Part shown: positions 51,507 through 61,754 of the stretch, piece by piece
How the letters are laid out: every line of letters begins with the position of its first letter
Numbering within the stretch: position 1 is the first letter of the stretch
Assembly (NCBI GenBank): GCA_030374765.1
Contig: JARGXX010000098.1
Coordinates: forward strand, 372,001 to 436,000
Reading direction: 5' to 3'
Source of the DNA: Agarophyton chilense
Lineage: Eukaryota > Rhodophyta > Florideophyceae > Gracilariales > Gracilariaceae
Length of the DNA: 64,000 nucleotides
Program-made: the position numbers and the translations under genes
Notes under the pieces: generated by a model
What the model saw: only the letters and a program-made list of their open reading frames with translations
Told to the model about the DNA's origin: nothing
The model's database searches: none

Positions 51507-51969
51507 GTCGGGCAGAGATGCAGTCGAACAAGCGACACACTCAACGCACGCAGCACAATGAAGGAGACCAAGTGCGCAGCGGAACAGCTAAATAGGCTGG
51601 GAAAAGGAAGCAGCTACGGAGAGAGATTTTATGTGGATGTCATATACGCGAGGATTAAGGGAGCTTTGGGCAGAGCATTGGTGTGCGTAAGGCCAAAACG
51701 CAATGCGATGGAGGCGGACAAGACGTGCCTGGTGCAAACCGTTGCGCAAGGCAGTGCGCCGAGACTGGGCGCGGACGATGGGCGACGCGTGGCGACAGCA
51801 CTGGTGCTGCCACTGCTGCAAACATGGACGGCTCACAGACTGCAACAGCGCTTGATTGGCTGTCGGTCCACCAACCGTCGCATCGGCTCCTGCCAATGAG
51901 CAAGCACATCATGGAAGCGCGTGCCATCACCCACAGCAGTGTCGCCACCCCTGCCTCCTCTCTAGCTAG
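51507..51969. other. Intergenic between two minus-strand genes
   Basis: Holds the upstream region of the Patched-like gene and the 3' flank of RIX1. Frames on both strands overlap fully and carry no domain. No TATA box found. Confidence 0.45.
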
Positions 51970-54336
51970 CTAGTTACAGTGGTCCGGTGGTGCAAAATTC
52001 AGTGACTGAATCAGCTCCTCCTCGTCTTCTTCTTCTTCCGCGTCGGCGTGTACGCCCCCAACGTGCATCTCCCTCGTCTCCATATCATTTTTCCCACTGC
52101 TTCCCAACTGTGCGCCCCTCTCTCGTTCATCGTGTACATCCGTTTCTTTGCTGCTCAAACTTGACTTTTCGTTTCCCCACTGCTCCTCCTTTTGTCCGTC
52201 TTGCGTGTGTCCATCCGCATCATTTTCGAGCTTGTCACTCTCGTCCACCGCGGGTGCACCTTCCGTAACAGCAGCAGCACTATCTGCTCCTGTGCACGTG
52301 TCCACTTCATTCTCGTCTACTGCCATGTTCACGTCCGCTTTCTCTTGATTGCTGTCACAATCATCCTTTTCACCTTCACCGCCATGTACATCACCCATCG
52401 TTTCGGGGTCATGTCCTCCAGTTGTTCCCTCTTCAGTGTTTGACTCCACCTGTTGGTTACACAAACGTTCCAAGTAGAACGCTGGGCCACGTGCATGAAT
52501 AATGCTCTCGTACCCACTTCGACTCCTTGCGGCTTCTCGTCGCACGCTTCTTTCCTTATATCCATGCAAAACACTTACACACATTCTCGAACCCATCAGC
52601 AGTAAATCACTAGCCTCCCCATACATTCGGTTACATCCACCACTCAGACCAGCTGCATTTGCTGCATGTATCACACATTCAAGCAAAACCCCATTCTTCA
52701 TTAGTTTTATAATTCCCTCTTCTATCTTTTGTACGTGTTGTGATACCCGCTCTGACATGTATGCCCTGTGCTCAAAGACGCTTATCACGCTATCGAGAGC
52801 ATCTTGCAAAGTCTGTTTCGACAGCGTCGCATTTTGTGCACAGTGTTCATCAAGTGCGTTCAGCGGTTTAGGATTTGATTTCAACTCCTTGCACTTTACA
52901 GTTCTTTCTTGTCTGTTTTCCTGATTTTGAAAGCGCTTTCGCTTCCTGGAGCGATTGTTCCCTTCATTGTTTGTTCCTTTGTTCTCATTCGCCAACAATG
53001 CATCTCGTCCGCTGCAAGCTATGCACAATTTCACATCGACAGAGAACAACTCTTCCAGCATTCCCGAAACATACTGCACAATTCCACTTCCCATTACTTC
53101 AATCAAGCCCCCCATAATTCTGTACATTAACCTCCTTTCATTTAGATTGGAACTGACCCCCGTCTCCTTTCGACTGCGGAGAACTACATGCGACAGCTTG
53201 GTCTCAAGACACTGTCCGATCTGATGCGTGAACACAATTGTCGCGTCTTTCCCACTGGCTGCAGTAACGCTTATCAGAGTCTCCGCACATTCAATCGTTA
53301 CAGAATTGATCAAAATGAGCACACTGTCTGTGTCTAGCAAATGCTTTCCGCCTCCAGTAGCATACGCATCTACATAACGTTCGCCGATACCACGAAGCAA
53401 TACGCGATATAGAGTCGGCAGTGGCATCGGCATTAAGACATCGTGTCGCATTCCAACCACATGCCGGATATAAGCACAAATCGTGGTTACGCGCACTTCC
53501 AACTCAGATAGAGACAAATTTCGCAAAGTGTCATCAAACAATTGGGGACGCTTCTCTCCATCTGAAGGACCAAACATATCGATAAAGTTCATAATGTCAT
53601 CCAACTGTTTACAAGATTCCACAAGCCGTTGTTCGAATACCTGTGCCTTCGCTTTTTCACCATGACATGCAAGTAAGTGAGCGAATAGAAGCACGGCTGA
53701 GTTTCGCACACTAGGGTTCCGATGGAACAGCCAACGTTCTCGTAATCCACTCTCCAACTGCGAGATAATTGTTCGTACTTCACGAGGTGCTGTACCCAAG
53801 ACAGCAAATACTAAACATAGAGCGGCTTTGCATACATAGTCTGTATTCTGCATGGGGCTTAATGCGCGGAGCGCGTGAAACAGAGAAGACTGGCATATCT
53901 TTGATATGACAGTCTTCATTTCTGGCTGTATAACGGAAAAAGAAGAAGCGGAAGCCACCGCTGATGCCATAACCGTTAGCAGCTTTGCTTGAGATCGGGC
54001 GCTTTGAGACCATTTGGAGGACTTGAGAAGCGATGTTAGCTTTTGTGTAATATGCAACCAATGGGAACGTAACAGATAAGGCGGGATGGTTGTAAGGGCA
54101 TGACATAAAACCTCGAGGGATAGGGCAATTGTGCGTTCATTGTCTGAAGTTAATGTAGCAGCAACGGTGGTGAAGAAGAGTTCGGTATCGTCGGCGGAAA
54201 TCGTGGAGAAGGCGTTTTGAGAACGGCAGTGGTCTAAAAGCGGTTTGCAGTTCGCAGAGGTAGTTTTCAGTGCATAAGTCAGAGAACGAACAAGCTTTGC
54301 GCTCGTACTTGACGCCCCGGCCGTGTAGACAGACAT
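51970..54336 (-). CDS. RIX1: RIX1/PELP1-family pre-rRNA processing protein
   Basis: 788 residues from ATG 54336; the open frame begins a little upstream at GTG with an in-frame stop before it, so this ATG is the best start unless a 5' exon exists. The N-terminal half is an alpha-helical repeat domain of the RIX1/PELP1 type (e.g. LEVLCHALTTIPPYLLRSHW, VRNSAVLLFAHLLACHGEKA). A basic nuclear-localisation patch (NRSRKRKRFQNQENRQE) lies near residue 480. The last 170 residues are extremely acidic (Asp/Glu/Asn), ending AEEEEDEEELIQSLNFAPPD, as in PELP1. In the Rix1-Ipi complex it acts in ITS2 processing and 60S subunit maturation in the nucleus. Family assignment rests on layout as well as motifs. 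Confidence 0.75.
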   Translation of the reverse strand: MSVYTAGASSTSAKLVRSLTYALKTTSANCKPLLDHCRSQNAFSTISADDTELFFTTVAATLTSDNERTIALSLEVLCHALTTIPPYLLRSHWLHITQKLTSLLKSSKWSQSARSQAKLLTVMASAVASASSFSVIQPEMKTVISKICQSSLFHALRALSPMQNTDYVCKAALCLVFAVLGTAPREVRTIISQLESGLRERWLFHRNPSVRNSAVLLFAHLLACHGEKAKAQVFEQRLVESCKQLDDIMNFIDMFGPSDGEKRPQLFDDTLRNLSLSELEVRVTTICAYIRHVVGMRHDVLMPMPLPTLYRVLLRGIGERYVDAYATGGGKHLLDTDSVLILINSVTIECAETLISVTAASGKDATIVFTHQIGQCLETKLSHVVLRSRKETGVSSNLNERRLMYRIMGGLIEVMGSGIVQYVSGMLEELFSVDVKLCIACSGRDALLANENKGTNNEGNNRSRKRKRFQNQENRQERTVKCKELKSNPKPLNALDEHCAQNATLSKQTLQDALDSVISVFEHRAYMSERVSQHVQKIEEGIIKLMKNGVLLECVIHAANAAGLSGGCNRMYGEASDLLLMGSRMCVSVLHGYKERSVRREAARSRSGYESIIHARGPAFYLERLCNQQVESNTEEGTTGGHDPETMGDVHGGEGEKDDCDSNQEKADVNMAVDENEVDTCTGADSAAAVTEGAPAVDESDKLENDADGHTQDGQKEEQWGNEKSSLSSKETDVHDERERGAQLGSSGKNDMETREMHVGGVHADAEEEEDEEELIQSLNFAPPDHCN

Positions 54337-54875
54337 GGCAGCCGCGTGAAACGAATCTGTCGAAACCGGCTGAGAAACAAAGCTCGCCACGTCGGGCGCC
54401 GTCGAGGCTATTAGATGGTTAAACCTGCTCTAATTTTATCTGCTAACGCATCGCAATCGTTGTTCTATTCAAAATAGCATGGCTGATATTTGTCAACGGG
54501 CAAGTGTCGATTCGGCACTTGCCGTCTAAAGGCTACTGGCCAGCTGATCAAATAGCTGGAGAGAACGTTTGTTGGACGATGAAGAGCTTTGTTTGGCAAT
54601 TATCATACCCTCGGCGTCATTCATGTGTAGATGTTCTTTGATATGCCAACCCACCTTCGATTGGTTCAGTATTTGCGACTCGTGTAGCCAGCGTTATACC
54701 TGGTGGTGTCTAAACCGAGTCCTGAGTCTCCCCAAAGTTCTATTCTCTTGGCTGGCTGCTGTCCAGGAGACTCTTGCACTCACCAGCCCGACATTTCATA
54801 CTTGCATCTTGCTCAAGATATTTGACAGCTTTCCTTCTATAGCTGGCCGTAAGCACAGTGAGAACACACCGGGTT
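54337..54875. promoter_or_regulatory. Divergent intergenic region, RIX1 / SMN
   Basis: 539 bp between the start codons of RIX1 (minus) and SMN (plus). CGATTCGGCACTTGCCG near 54510 is part of a local inverted repeat GGCAAGTG.../CACTTGCC. No TATA box on either strand. A plus frame at 54569-54991 overlaps the first SMN exon in another phase and is not supported. Confidence 0.4.
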
Positions 54876-55594
54876 ATGGGAAAAGAAAGTCCTCCAGAGC
54901 CAAGCCTTCAGGAGCATGCTCCAGAAGAGGCCCCGCAACGCGACGGGAACGAGGAAGTCTTCCACAACCAAAGTCAATCCAAAATAGATGAAGAAGAACA
55001 AGTCGAAGGTGTGTATTTTTTACTATTCTCTTTCTCTTTCTGAAACGTGAAACTGACGGAAAACTCTTCTGGACTGGTTTGGGAACTAAACATTTAGATG
55101 ACCCTTTCTTCGCGATAGAGTACGATGTGGAGGCTTGGGATGATACAGCGCTCATAGAAGCATATGAACGCGCCGTAAAATCGTATCGAGGAGACAAAGA
55201 TACCAAAAACAACAAGGACGTCAAGGCGCAAAGTAAACAAGACTCTTGTAAGGCAGGAGCGACATCAGACATAATGGTTGGTGCACCAGAGCCCTCGCGG
55301 AAACGCAAAGCTTCTAATCCGACTCCTCAGGCCGCAGCTCCACATGTTAGAGTGTCCAAACGGTCAAAACGAAGCATTGATCATAGACAACTACCACATC
55401 AACAGATAAGAACCGGTGGGGAACACGCAGAATTTGAAGCAGATACCAACAGAAAAATGAAGATTCCCCCTCCACCGCCTCCTGTCTTATATGGCGAACC
55501 ACTTTCTGAAGAGCTTGAGCAATTATTGAAATCATGGTACGAAGCTGGGTACAGGGCGGGGTTGTATGTTGGAAGGCAAAGTAGAGATCAATAG
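54876..55594 (+). CDS. SMN: SMN (survival of motor neuron) homologue without a Tudor domain, two exons
   Basis: Exons 54876-55008 and 55098-55594 (intron 89 bp, GTGTGT...TTTAG) give 209 residues. Key motifs: the Gemin2-binding helix WDDTALIEAYERAVKSY at about residue 60, a Lys/Arg-rich middle with SRKRKAS and RVSKRSKRS, a proline run PPPPPP, and at the C-terminus the YG-box oligomerisation helix, LKSWYEAGYRAGLYVGRQ. These are the two hallmark ends of SMN, the scaffold of the Sm-ring assembly complex for spliceosomal snRNPs. The central Tudor domain that binds dimethylarginine on Sm tails is missing, as in the fission-yeast protein. The exon joint is in phase and both exons carry acidic, well-composed coding. 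Convergent with the zinc-finger gene. Confidence 0.9.
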
Positions 55595-55738
55595 TGCTCT
55601 CTTATTTGTTGGGCAAGGCGCATGCTCAACGTGGTTAAGGATAGTCTTCGCTTTCAAATTCTTGTGCAGATCAAACTTTCGAAACTTGTATCACACCGTC
55701 TCACTTTGTTTTCATTTTCTGTCACATGATTTATTCGC

Positions 55739-57193
55739 TCATCGACGGAAGAACGGAGGCATGCCTGTCTTCAGGCAAAACTTGAGTGACGCACTTTCCG
55801 AAATAGTTCCAACCACCCTGTCACGCGACAATGGTAATAAACTGGTCAGTGTCAGTACATGATTTAAACATAAACTCTGAACAATAGGCAAAAAGACGTA
55901 CCCTTTCTTGTTGACGAGACTCTGAATTCTTTTTCTCAATTCAACGATAGCCAACTCTTTCTGAGTGCCTTCAGTTTTCTCTTTCTCGTCGGTGCCCTGC
56001 TGGCGAGTTTGTCGCCATAATCGATGAAGACCTTCGAGAAGATTGCTCAGATAACTGTCAAATACGGATACATCCAAATCACAAAGCTCATTCATGACGT
56101 CAATGTCGCCATATCTTCCTCTTCCGACACACTCGTTGACAAGCTTCAGCAGTCGATGGCGCATTTTCGACGTTTGTTTTAATGCGAAAAGAGTCTCCCA
56201 ACATATGAGCTCTGCTACTCCTTGTTCAGTCAGATCCAGATTGTCCAAATTTTCCGTTCGTTCATGAATTCGCAATAGCGCTTCTGCTTTTGCTTCGATA
56301 GCAATGTTCTTCTTTTCGCCTCCTAGTTTAGTGAGAATATCGTCAAGAGACTTCAAAAAGATCTTCCTGTCAACTGCATCAGCAAGTGCATCGCGTAAAC
56401 AGGACAAGCGCTCATCGGCCTCGTCAAGTTTGGACATGGCTGATTCTATCAAATGAGACAATATATCTGCATTAAATCCTTCGAACCCCAACACAGAGTC
56501 AAGGAAGGCTCGCTCCGCGTTTAACAGCCTGTTCATCGGTAACCCTCTTTCCTTTAACTATTTCGACGTTAGAGACTCATTATGGAGATGAATTGAACGC
56601 AAATGACGTACCATTCGCTTAAGATATTGCGGATCAGAGAAGCCTCCAACGTTTTCTTGAACCCACACAGCCCATTGATGTGCATTACGATAATCATCTC
56701 CATTCCACCCCGCAATCTCGTAGCTCTGAAAGAAATCAAAATCAGTTTTCTGAATCGTTACTTAGACAGAAGAGAACAAACAAGGTTAACATACTCTCGC
56801 AACTTTCATTTGCTCAGCCAAATACTGAGCATTTTCCACGATTTCTTCTGCCTCTTGCACAAGTTGTGGGGACACAGACTGTCGCAAGCGGGATGAGATA
56901 GACGTCTTTTCCGTTTGAGTTTCATCACTTGAATAGTTGGCCACCAGGACCGCTCCATTTGATTTTCTTTCTTTCTTTTCCTCGTGCGATTCGTAAAGAT
57001 GTTGAAGAAATTCTGAGTGGGTTGCGACACGATGTGTGCATGACGGTTGTGAACATCTAATGGGTGCTGAAGCTTGATGCGTGGTCAGATGTCGTGCAAG
57101 AGTTCTTTCAGTGCGAAATACCTTTGCGCAACCTTCGTAGGGACATGGCTTGTCGCTGCTGATGGGTGGCGTTCCACAACGTTTGCGCTTCAT
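55739..57193 (-). CDS. C2H2 zinc-finger / helical protein, four exons, function unknown
   Basis: Exons 57193-56795, 56725-56612 and 56557-55902, then a last exon ending 55739. Introns: 69 bp (GTATGT...TTTCAG), 54 bp (GTACGT...AAATAG, with TCTAAC), and a third starting GTACGT at 55901 whose 3' end is ambiguous (after GACCAG or GTGACAG; both keep the frame). About 410 residues. The N-terminus has two zinc-finger-like units: CPYEGCAKVFRTERTLARHL with H..H, and CSQPSCTHRVATHSEFLQHL. Then comes a helical/coiled region, a conserved-looking exon (IAGWNGDDYRNAHQWAVWVQ) and a long helical domain. Nuclear role likely; I do not recognise the family. Confidence 0.7.
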
Positions 57194-59284
57194 TTGAAGC
57201 CCTGAAGATTTTGAACTATAGTTACGGTAGCGACAATGACATCGCTCAATAGTTCGCTTTCCGTAGCGAGTGGGTGCGGCGTTTGCCTCAGCCCTCCATC
57301 AACGAGCGTCTTTCACCTTTCTACAAAGATACGTTTGTTCTCAGTGGGCGATCGCAAGGAGAGCAAAAAAGGGCTTCTGCTCAAAATGGCAGTGCCGAAA
57401 TTATGCACCTGCAGGACAGGTATTGCTTTTTCGCACCTCTGAAGGATTTGGAACTCCTCTAGCATAGAACTTCTATCGTATATCTTATCGCGTGGTTTTT
57501 GTGAGCGATACCACGCTTGAAGGTAAGTGCGGGCACTCGAGCTTTCTATTGCCCTAGGTCAAGAACACAAGTGCATTCTGAAGACTTTTCACTCGGTTGT
57601 CTCTTATCTCTGTTCTTGTCCATTGCTCCTATTGGAACAGAAACTGTCCCGTCTTTAAACCTTCTCTGCAAAAGTTTATGTTCCACCCAGCCTAATTGTG
57701 TTCCCAACAAGTTGTCCCGCACCTTGTTAATGCTTTTCTATTTATCGCGACACTTCCCAGAATAGCAAAGGAACAAAATGCCTTCTCACACCTACGAGAC
57801 AAGCCCCAGATCCTCTCTTGGTCATCATGTATCCGTGACATCTCGACGGGGTGGAACAAAGTAGATATTCGGTTGCAAGTCAGCTCATGCTCACCGTTTT
57901 GCAACTATCATACCATGTGGGTGCCGCGGAGGTTTAGCCCATCTGTATAATTCTTTCAGTGCTCTTTTTTGTTAGCATTTGTAGGGAACCGGTGGTCATT
58001 GGTCAGCTCTCAGTGACACTCGAACTATGAGAATGATCATGTAGAGGCTCTTCAACCGCATCGAGTACCTTCTCCAGAAGACGATGATGATATGCCAACT
58101 GTTCCGAAGCCATGTGAATTGAACCTCGAGCAAGCGATGGCTACCCAATGTCCGTCGACGCATCGCGCTTGTCACAGGTCCTTCCTGAAGAAATAGAAAT
58201 TGAATATTATCTATGTCTTGACGAAGGTTCTGTGACAAGTACTTCCGGAAGTAGTTGATGCTGGAAAATCCGAAGTGACTCTTGCTCAATTTTACTTCAC
58301 CCCTGTACGTTTACATGTAGTAGCAGGCCTTTCGGAAAGAAACTTAGTCGGAGTGACTGCCGAACAAACGAAAACCAGAGCCTATGACTGCTTTGCCCAT
58401 CGACAAACATCTCTTGTCGCGAAAAACTTGCACCACCGGCAAATCGACGTCAATTCTCCTTTCACAGGTTGGTTAGACAATGGCCCCAAAAGATCCTGGC
58501 CTTCCTGGGGAAAGAAAGCTATCTTCAGTGTAGTTTTATTTCAAGTTAATACCAGACCAATTAAGTCCCTACACAAGAATAAGGAACTCTGTGGCAAAAG
58601 GACACTGGTGGAAGACAACAAGTACATCCCTGCAGGTTAATCTCCGAAGGTTGTAGTACGCGGCTGGGCTAGCCGAGGACAAACGTTTCACTAACTCCCA
58701 TCGATGTCCGAATTCTAGCTTTCGTGAACTGCCGAAAATGAAACTATATACTGCTCAAGGCTAGGATGCTATATCGTACGTTAACAACGACATTGGCGCT
58801 GATTCTCGGATGATATTTGCAGTAGATTTCACTCCTAGTCTTTTTGGACGCCAGGACACATAACTTCTAGAACGGTAACTCAAACAATAAAACCGTGGTA
58901 GAAGATGTCCATTGTGAACAACCGCCGATAATAAGCTTGAGAACATTGCGTTCCCACGCTAATGATGTTGCTCGATTGCCACAACCAGCCTGGAAAACAA
59001 TGCTCCACTTACTAGGTCACAGGCCCGGTGATTGTGCTAGCTAGGCTTCACGATGATCCGTGGCGTTCATGGAGCCGAGACCTCTCTGAAGATGAGCGAC
59101 GAGAGAAATGTTCAGAATTAGTGAAAAAGAACGATTGTGGATTCACAGAAGTGCTCTAATGGTCCAGAAACATATATTTCACGGATTGTGTAAACGGTAA
59201 ATCATTTTCTGCAGTCTACCCACTTCTCAAATCGCGGAAAACGCGCACCAGTCCAAGCGTATTGTTTCGATACCTGTCTACTCC
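57194..59284. other. 2.1 kb without a recognised gene
   Basis: Three overlapping plus frames at 57236-57467 cannot be separated by quality. At 58275-58640 and 59040-59160 plus-strand traces look coding-like (for example DDPWRSWSRDLSEDERREKC) but are split by stops. This may be a decayed transposase or an old pseudogene. No domain identified. Confidence 0.35.
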
Positions 59285-60130
59285 ATGTTGACTTTTGCGT
59301 GCGCCTCGGGCGCAATCCGTCTACAAAAAGCATTTGGAACAGCAACTCGCTGCACACGTCGCATCCACCCAATCTGTTCAAATGGTGCCCCATCGCGCAA
59401 AACAGCGGCCGCTCTTATCATTGGTGATGAGATCCTCTCTGGGAAAACACTCGACACAAACATGCAAACGCTAGCAAAACATCTGGTAGAGAAAGGGGTG
59501 GTACTGCGAAAATCAGAGACCATAAGAGATGAGGTGGAAACGATCAGCGATGCCGTGAGACGATTGTCAAGTGCCCATGATATGGTTTTTACAAGCGGTG
59601 GAATTGGCCCTACTTTAGATGATGTGACCTATCAAGGGGTTGCGGGTGCGTTTGGCTTGAAGCTGGTTCGTCATGAAGACACAATTTTGAGAATGAAGCA
59701 GATTCAGCCAGAAATCGTTCTCAATGAAGCAAGGTTAAGAATGGTAATGCTACCTGAGAGCTGTGACATAATATGGACAGAGGGATTGTGGGTGCCGCTT
59801 GCAATCGTACAAAACGTATACATTTTGCCAGGAATCCCGTCTCTGTTCAGCCGAATCTTAGAACAAATGCCACAAGAGGTGTTTGGAAACGTGGCTGCAA
59901 GACGACGTAAAATTCTGTGGTGTGACATGGCAGAAGGTGATCTAGCGGCTATTCTAGACGAAACTGTGAAGCAATATGATGTTAGCATAGGATCTTATCC
60001 TGCTACGACAGAACGTAGTAGAAAGTTGTATCGCACTATGATCAGCGTCGAAGGTGACATAGATGACGATGTGGATGAAGCGGGGGAGTTTTTGAAGCGC
60101 CAATTGAATGCAAGATATGGAACTGTTTAA
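59285..60130 (+). CDS. MPTb/CinA-like (molybdopterin-binding fold) domain protein
   Basis: 281 residues from ATG 59285. The first 40 are Arg/Ser/Cys-rich without acids, like a mitochondrial presequence. The rest is one MoCF-biosynthesis/CinA N-terminal fold: AALIIGDEILSGKTLDTNMQ, then MVFTSGGIGPTLDDVTYQGV and YILPGIPSLFSRI. The nearest eukaryotic relative by motif is the N-terminal MPTb domain of FAD synthase (FLAD1), which has FAD/nucleotide pyrophosphatase activity; here it stands alone without the PAPS-reductase-like synthase domain. CinA-type enzymes clean up pyridine nucleotides. Substrate unknown. Its stop codon overlaps that of COX16 on the other strand. Confidence 0.85.
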   Translation: MLTFACASGAIRLQKAFGTATRCTRRIHPICSNGAPSRKTAAALIIGDEILSGKTLDTNMQTLAKHLVEKGVVLRKSETIRDEVETISDAVRRLSSAHDMVFTSGGIGPTLDDVTYQGVAGAFGLKLVRHEDTILRMKQIQPEIVLNEARLRMVMLPESCDIIWTEGLWVPLAIVQNVYILPGIPSLFSRILEQMPQEVFGNVAARRRKILWCDMAEGDLAAILDETVKQYDVSIGSYPATTERSRKLYRTMISVEGDIDDDVDEAGEFLKRQLNARYGTV

Positions 60131-60442
60131 CGTGGAATCGGTTTCATTTCATAGTCTGATGAAGGCTGTGGTGGTAGCTTTAACGCTTCTTCTGGAATCA
60201 CTACTCGACGCTCTGTAGTCATCAACTCCTGCTGTCTTTCCTTTTCATCGCGCACCTGCGTTGAGTTGATGCGACGGTTAGACGAGACTGCATAATTAAA
60301 CAAGTGTTGCGCTGCATGTTTTTTCACGTACATCGTATCGCCCCTGAGTGACAAAGGTAAGCGCCCAATGTCCCGCCACCATGAACGTGAGAAAAGGTAA
60401 ACCGAATGTGAAAAACTGAGCGCGCGAGCCGACCATAGCCAT
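60127..60442 (-). CDS. COX16: COX16, cytochrome c oxidase assembly protein, two exons
   Basis: Exons 60442-60332 and 60255-60127 with a 76-bp intron (GTACGT...ACGCAG, containing TCTAAC), phase 0, give 79 residues. The sequence has one membrane helix (FGLPFLTFMVAGHWALTFV) followed by TQGRYD and, across the joint, VRDEKERQQELM, ending EMKPIPR. The pattern (G)LPF-membrane helix-TQ.RYDV is the COX16 signature. The protein sits in the inner mitochondrial membrane and helps copper delivery/assembly of COX2. It is shorter than animal COX16. The unspliced frames on each side look like two unrelated small ORFs; splicing resolves them. Confidence 0.85.
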
Positions 60443-60775
60443 GCTTATCTTGACACAAGTAGTCAGACACGGTGCGATATAAGGCGTTAGCGTAGCGATG
60501 AAGTAGTGATTTTGGGAAGCCTCTAGAGTGGCAGCCAATTGCTCGTTTGTCGATGGGCCACAGAAGCGCACTTTTATTTACAAGCTGCCAAATTGACACG
60601 CTGTCAGCCACTTGTAGATTAGTATGGTGCCGTCGATTGTAATTATGAAGGTGTCGCGTGCGTTGTGGTCCGGAACGCAGCGCTGAATGTGTTTTTGAAG
60701 CTGGTTCGCTCATACCAAGCCGCGCAAGGCTCGCTCAGTTTGTTCAAAGCAAGCTCTACGACGAAGGAGAGCATT
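60443..60775. promoter_or_regulatory. Divergent intergenic region, COX16 / GOS28
   Basis: 333 bp between two start codons on opposite strands. No TATA box found. Small frames here start with GTG or overlap the genes. Confidence 0.45.
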
Positions 60776-61577
60776 ATGGCGCAGTCATGGGAAGTGGTTC
60801 GGAAGGAGGCGCGTCGACTGGAAACCGATATCGAAAGCAAGCTGGTAGAATATAGCAAATTAGCATCCTCTCTACACAGCTCCCGCAGCACCGCGCTTGA
60901 CGCGCGCACCTCAACAGACGGTAAGTGCAAGCTGTCACAAGCAGAAGCGGCATGAAAATGCGAAGAAAGGCTGACATGTTTTGTATGACCGTGGAGATGA
61001 AGGTATGCAACGTCGAAACACTTCGACAAAAGACTGTGCACAAATGACGAATGAAATGGAACAAGTTTTGAAGCAATTGTCACAAACAATACAAACGATG
61101 AGAGACATGGTGCAACAACAATCGAAAACAAAGATTTCAAGTACTAGCTCTCATACTCTACAACGTCACACAGAGATTCTTCGAGATTATACACAAGAGT
61201 TCAAAAAGACGACAAGTATGATAGGGGCGCATCGAGAACATGCGGAATTGTTACAAGGAGTAACAAATACAGCAACACAAAGCACAAGTCAAAGCGATAT
61301 GGGGGCGTTGTATACTGAGACGAATTCGATTTCAAATGCGTCCAGGGGAGCAGATATGGCTCTTTCCAGTGGAATGAGTCTGAAAGAAGATCTGGATCGA
61401 CAGCGAGCCATGTTCGCGAGTATGGTGGAAAGAATGGAAAGTATGTCTGAAGGGTTGCCGTCGATCCATCGACTGATCGGTCAGATTCGACGCAAGAGAA
61501 AGAGAGACGTTTTGATTGTGGGCACAGTGATAGCGTTGATGTTGTTTTTTACTGCGTGCTGGAAACTTATGTCATAA
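60776..61577 (+). CDS. GOS1: Golgi SNARE GOS28/Gos1, two exons
   Basis: Exons 60776-60920 and 60997-61577 (76-bp intron, GTAAGT...GTGGAG, phase 1), 241 residues. The N-terminus SWEVVRKEARRLETDIESKL matches the Gos1/GOS28 start. A helical Habc-like region follows, then the Qb-SNARE motif (NASRGADMALSSGMSLKEDL, then DRQRAMFASMVERMESMSEG and LPSIHRLIGQIRRKRKRD) and a C-terminal anchor (VLIVGTVIALMLFFTACW). It works in ER-Golgi and intra-Golgi fusion. The 3' splice site GTGGAG is pyrimidine-poor but is the one that keeps the reading frame. Confidence 0.9.
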
Positions 61578-61754
61578 ATTTAGCGTAGCGGGTATTAAAC
61601 GGTTCAAAAAGGGGGCGACGGGAGAGATGTTGTGTCTCACTGGGTGGAGCCGGTTAGAAAGCGGCGATTGGATGGGGAATTGGTGGGAGGATTGCAGACG
61701 ACGTACAAAAGTGGGTGTCGTTCTTGTCCCAGCGGCGTGAGACGGGGTGAAAGA

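Noticed and set aside
53291-54106. Frames on both strands inside RIX1
   Set aside because: Shadows of the long minus-strand frame.
60296-60571. Separate small ORFs flanking the COX16 intron
   Set aside because: One begins with GTG; together they are the unspliced readings of one gene whose splice sites restore the family signature.
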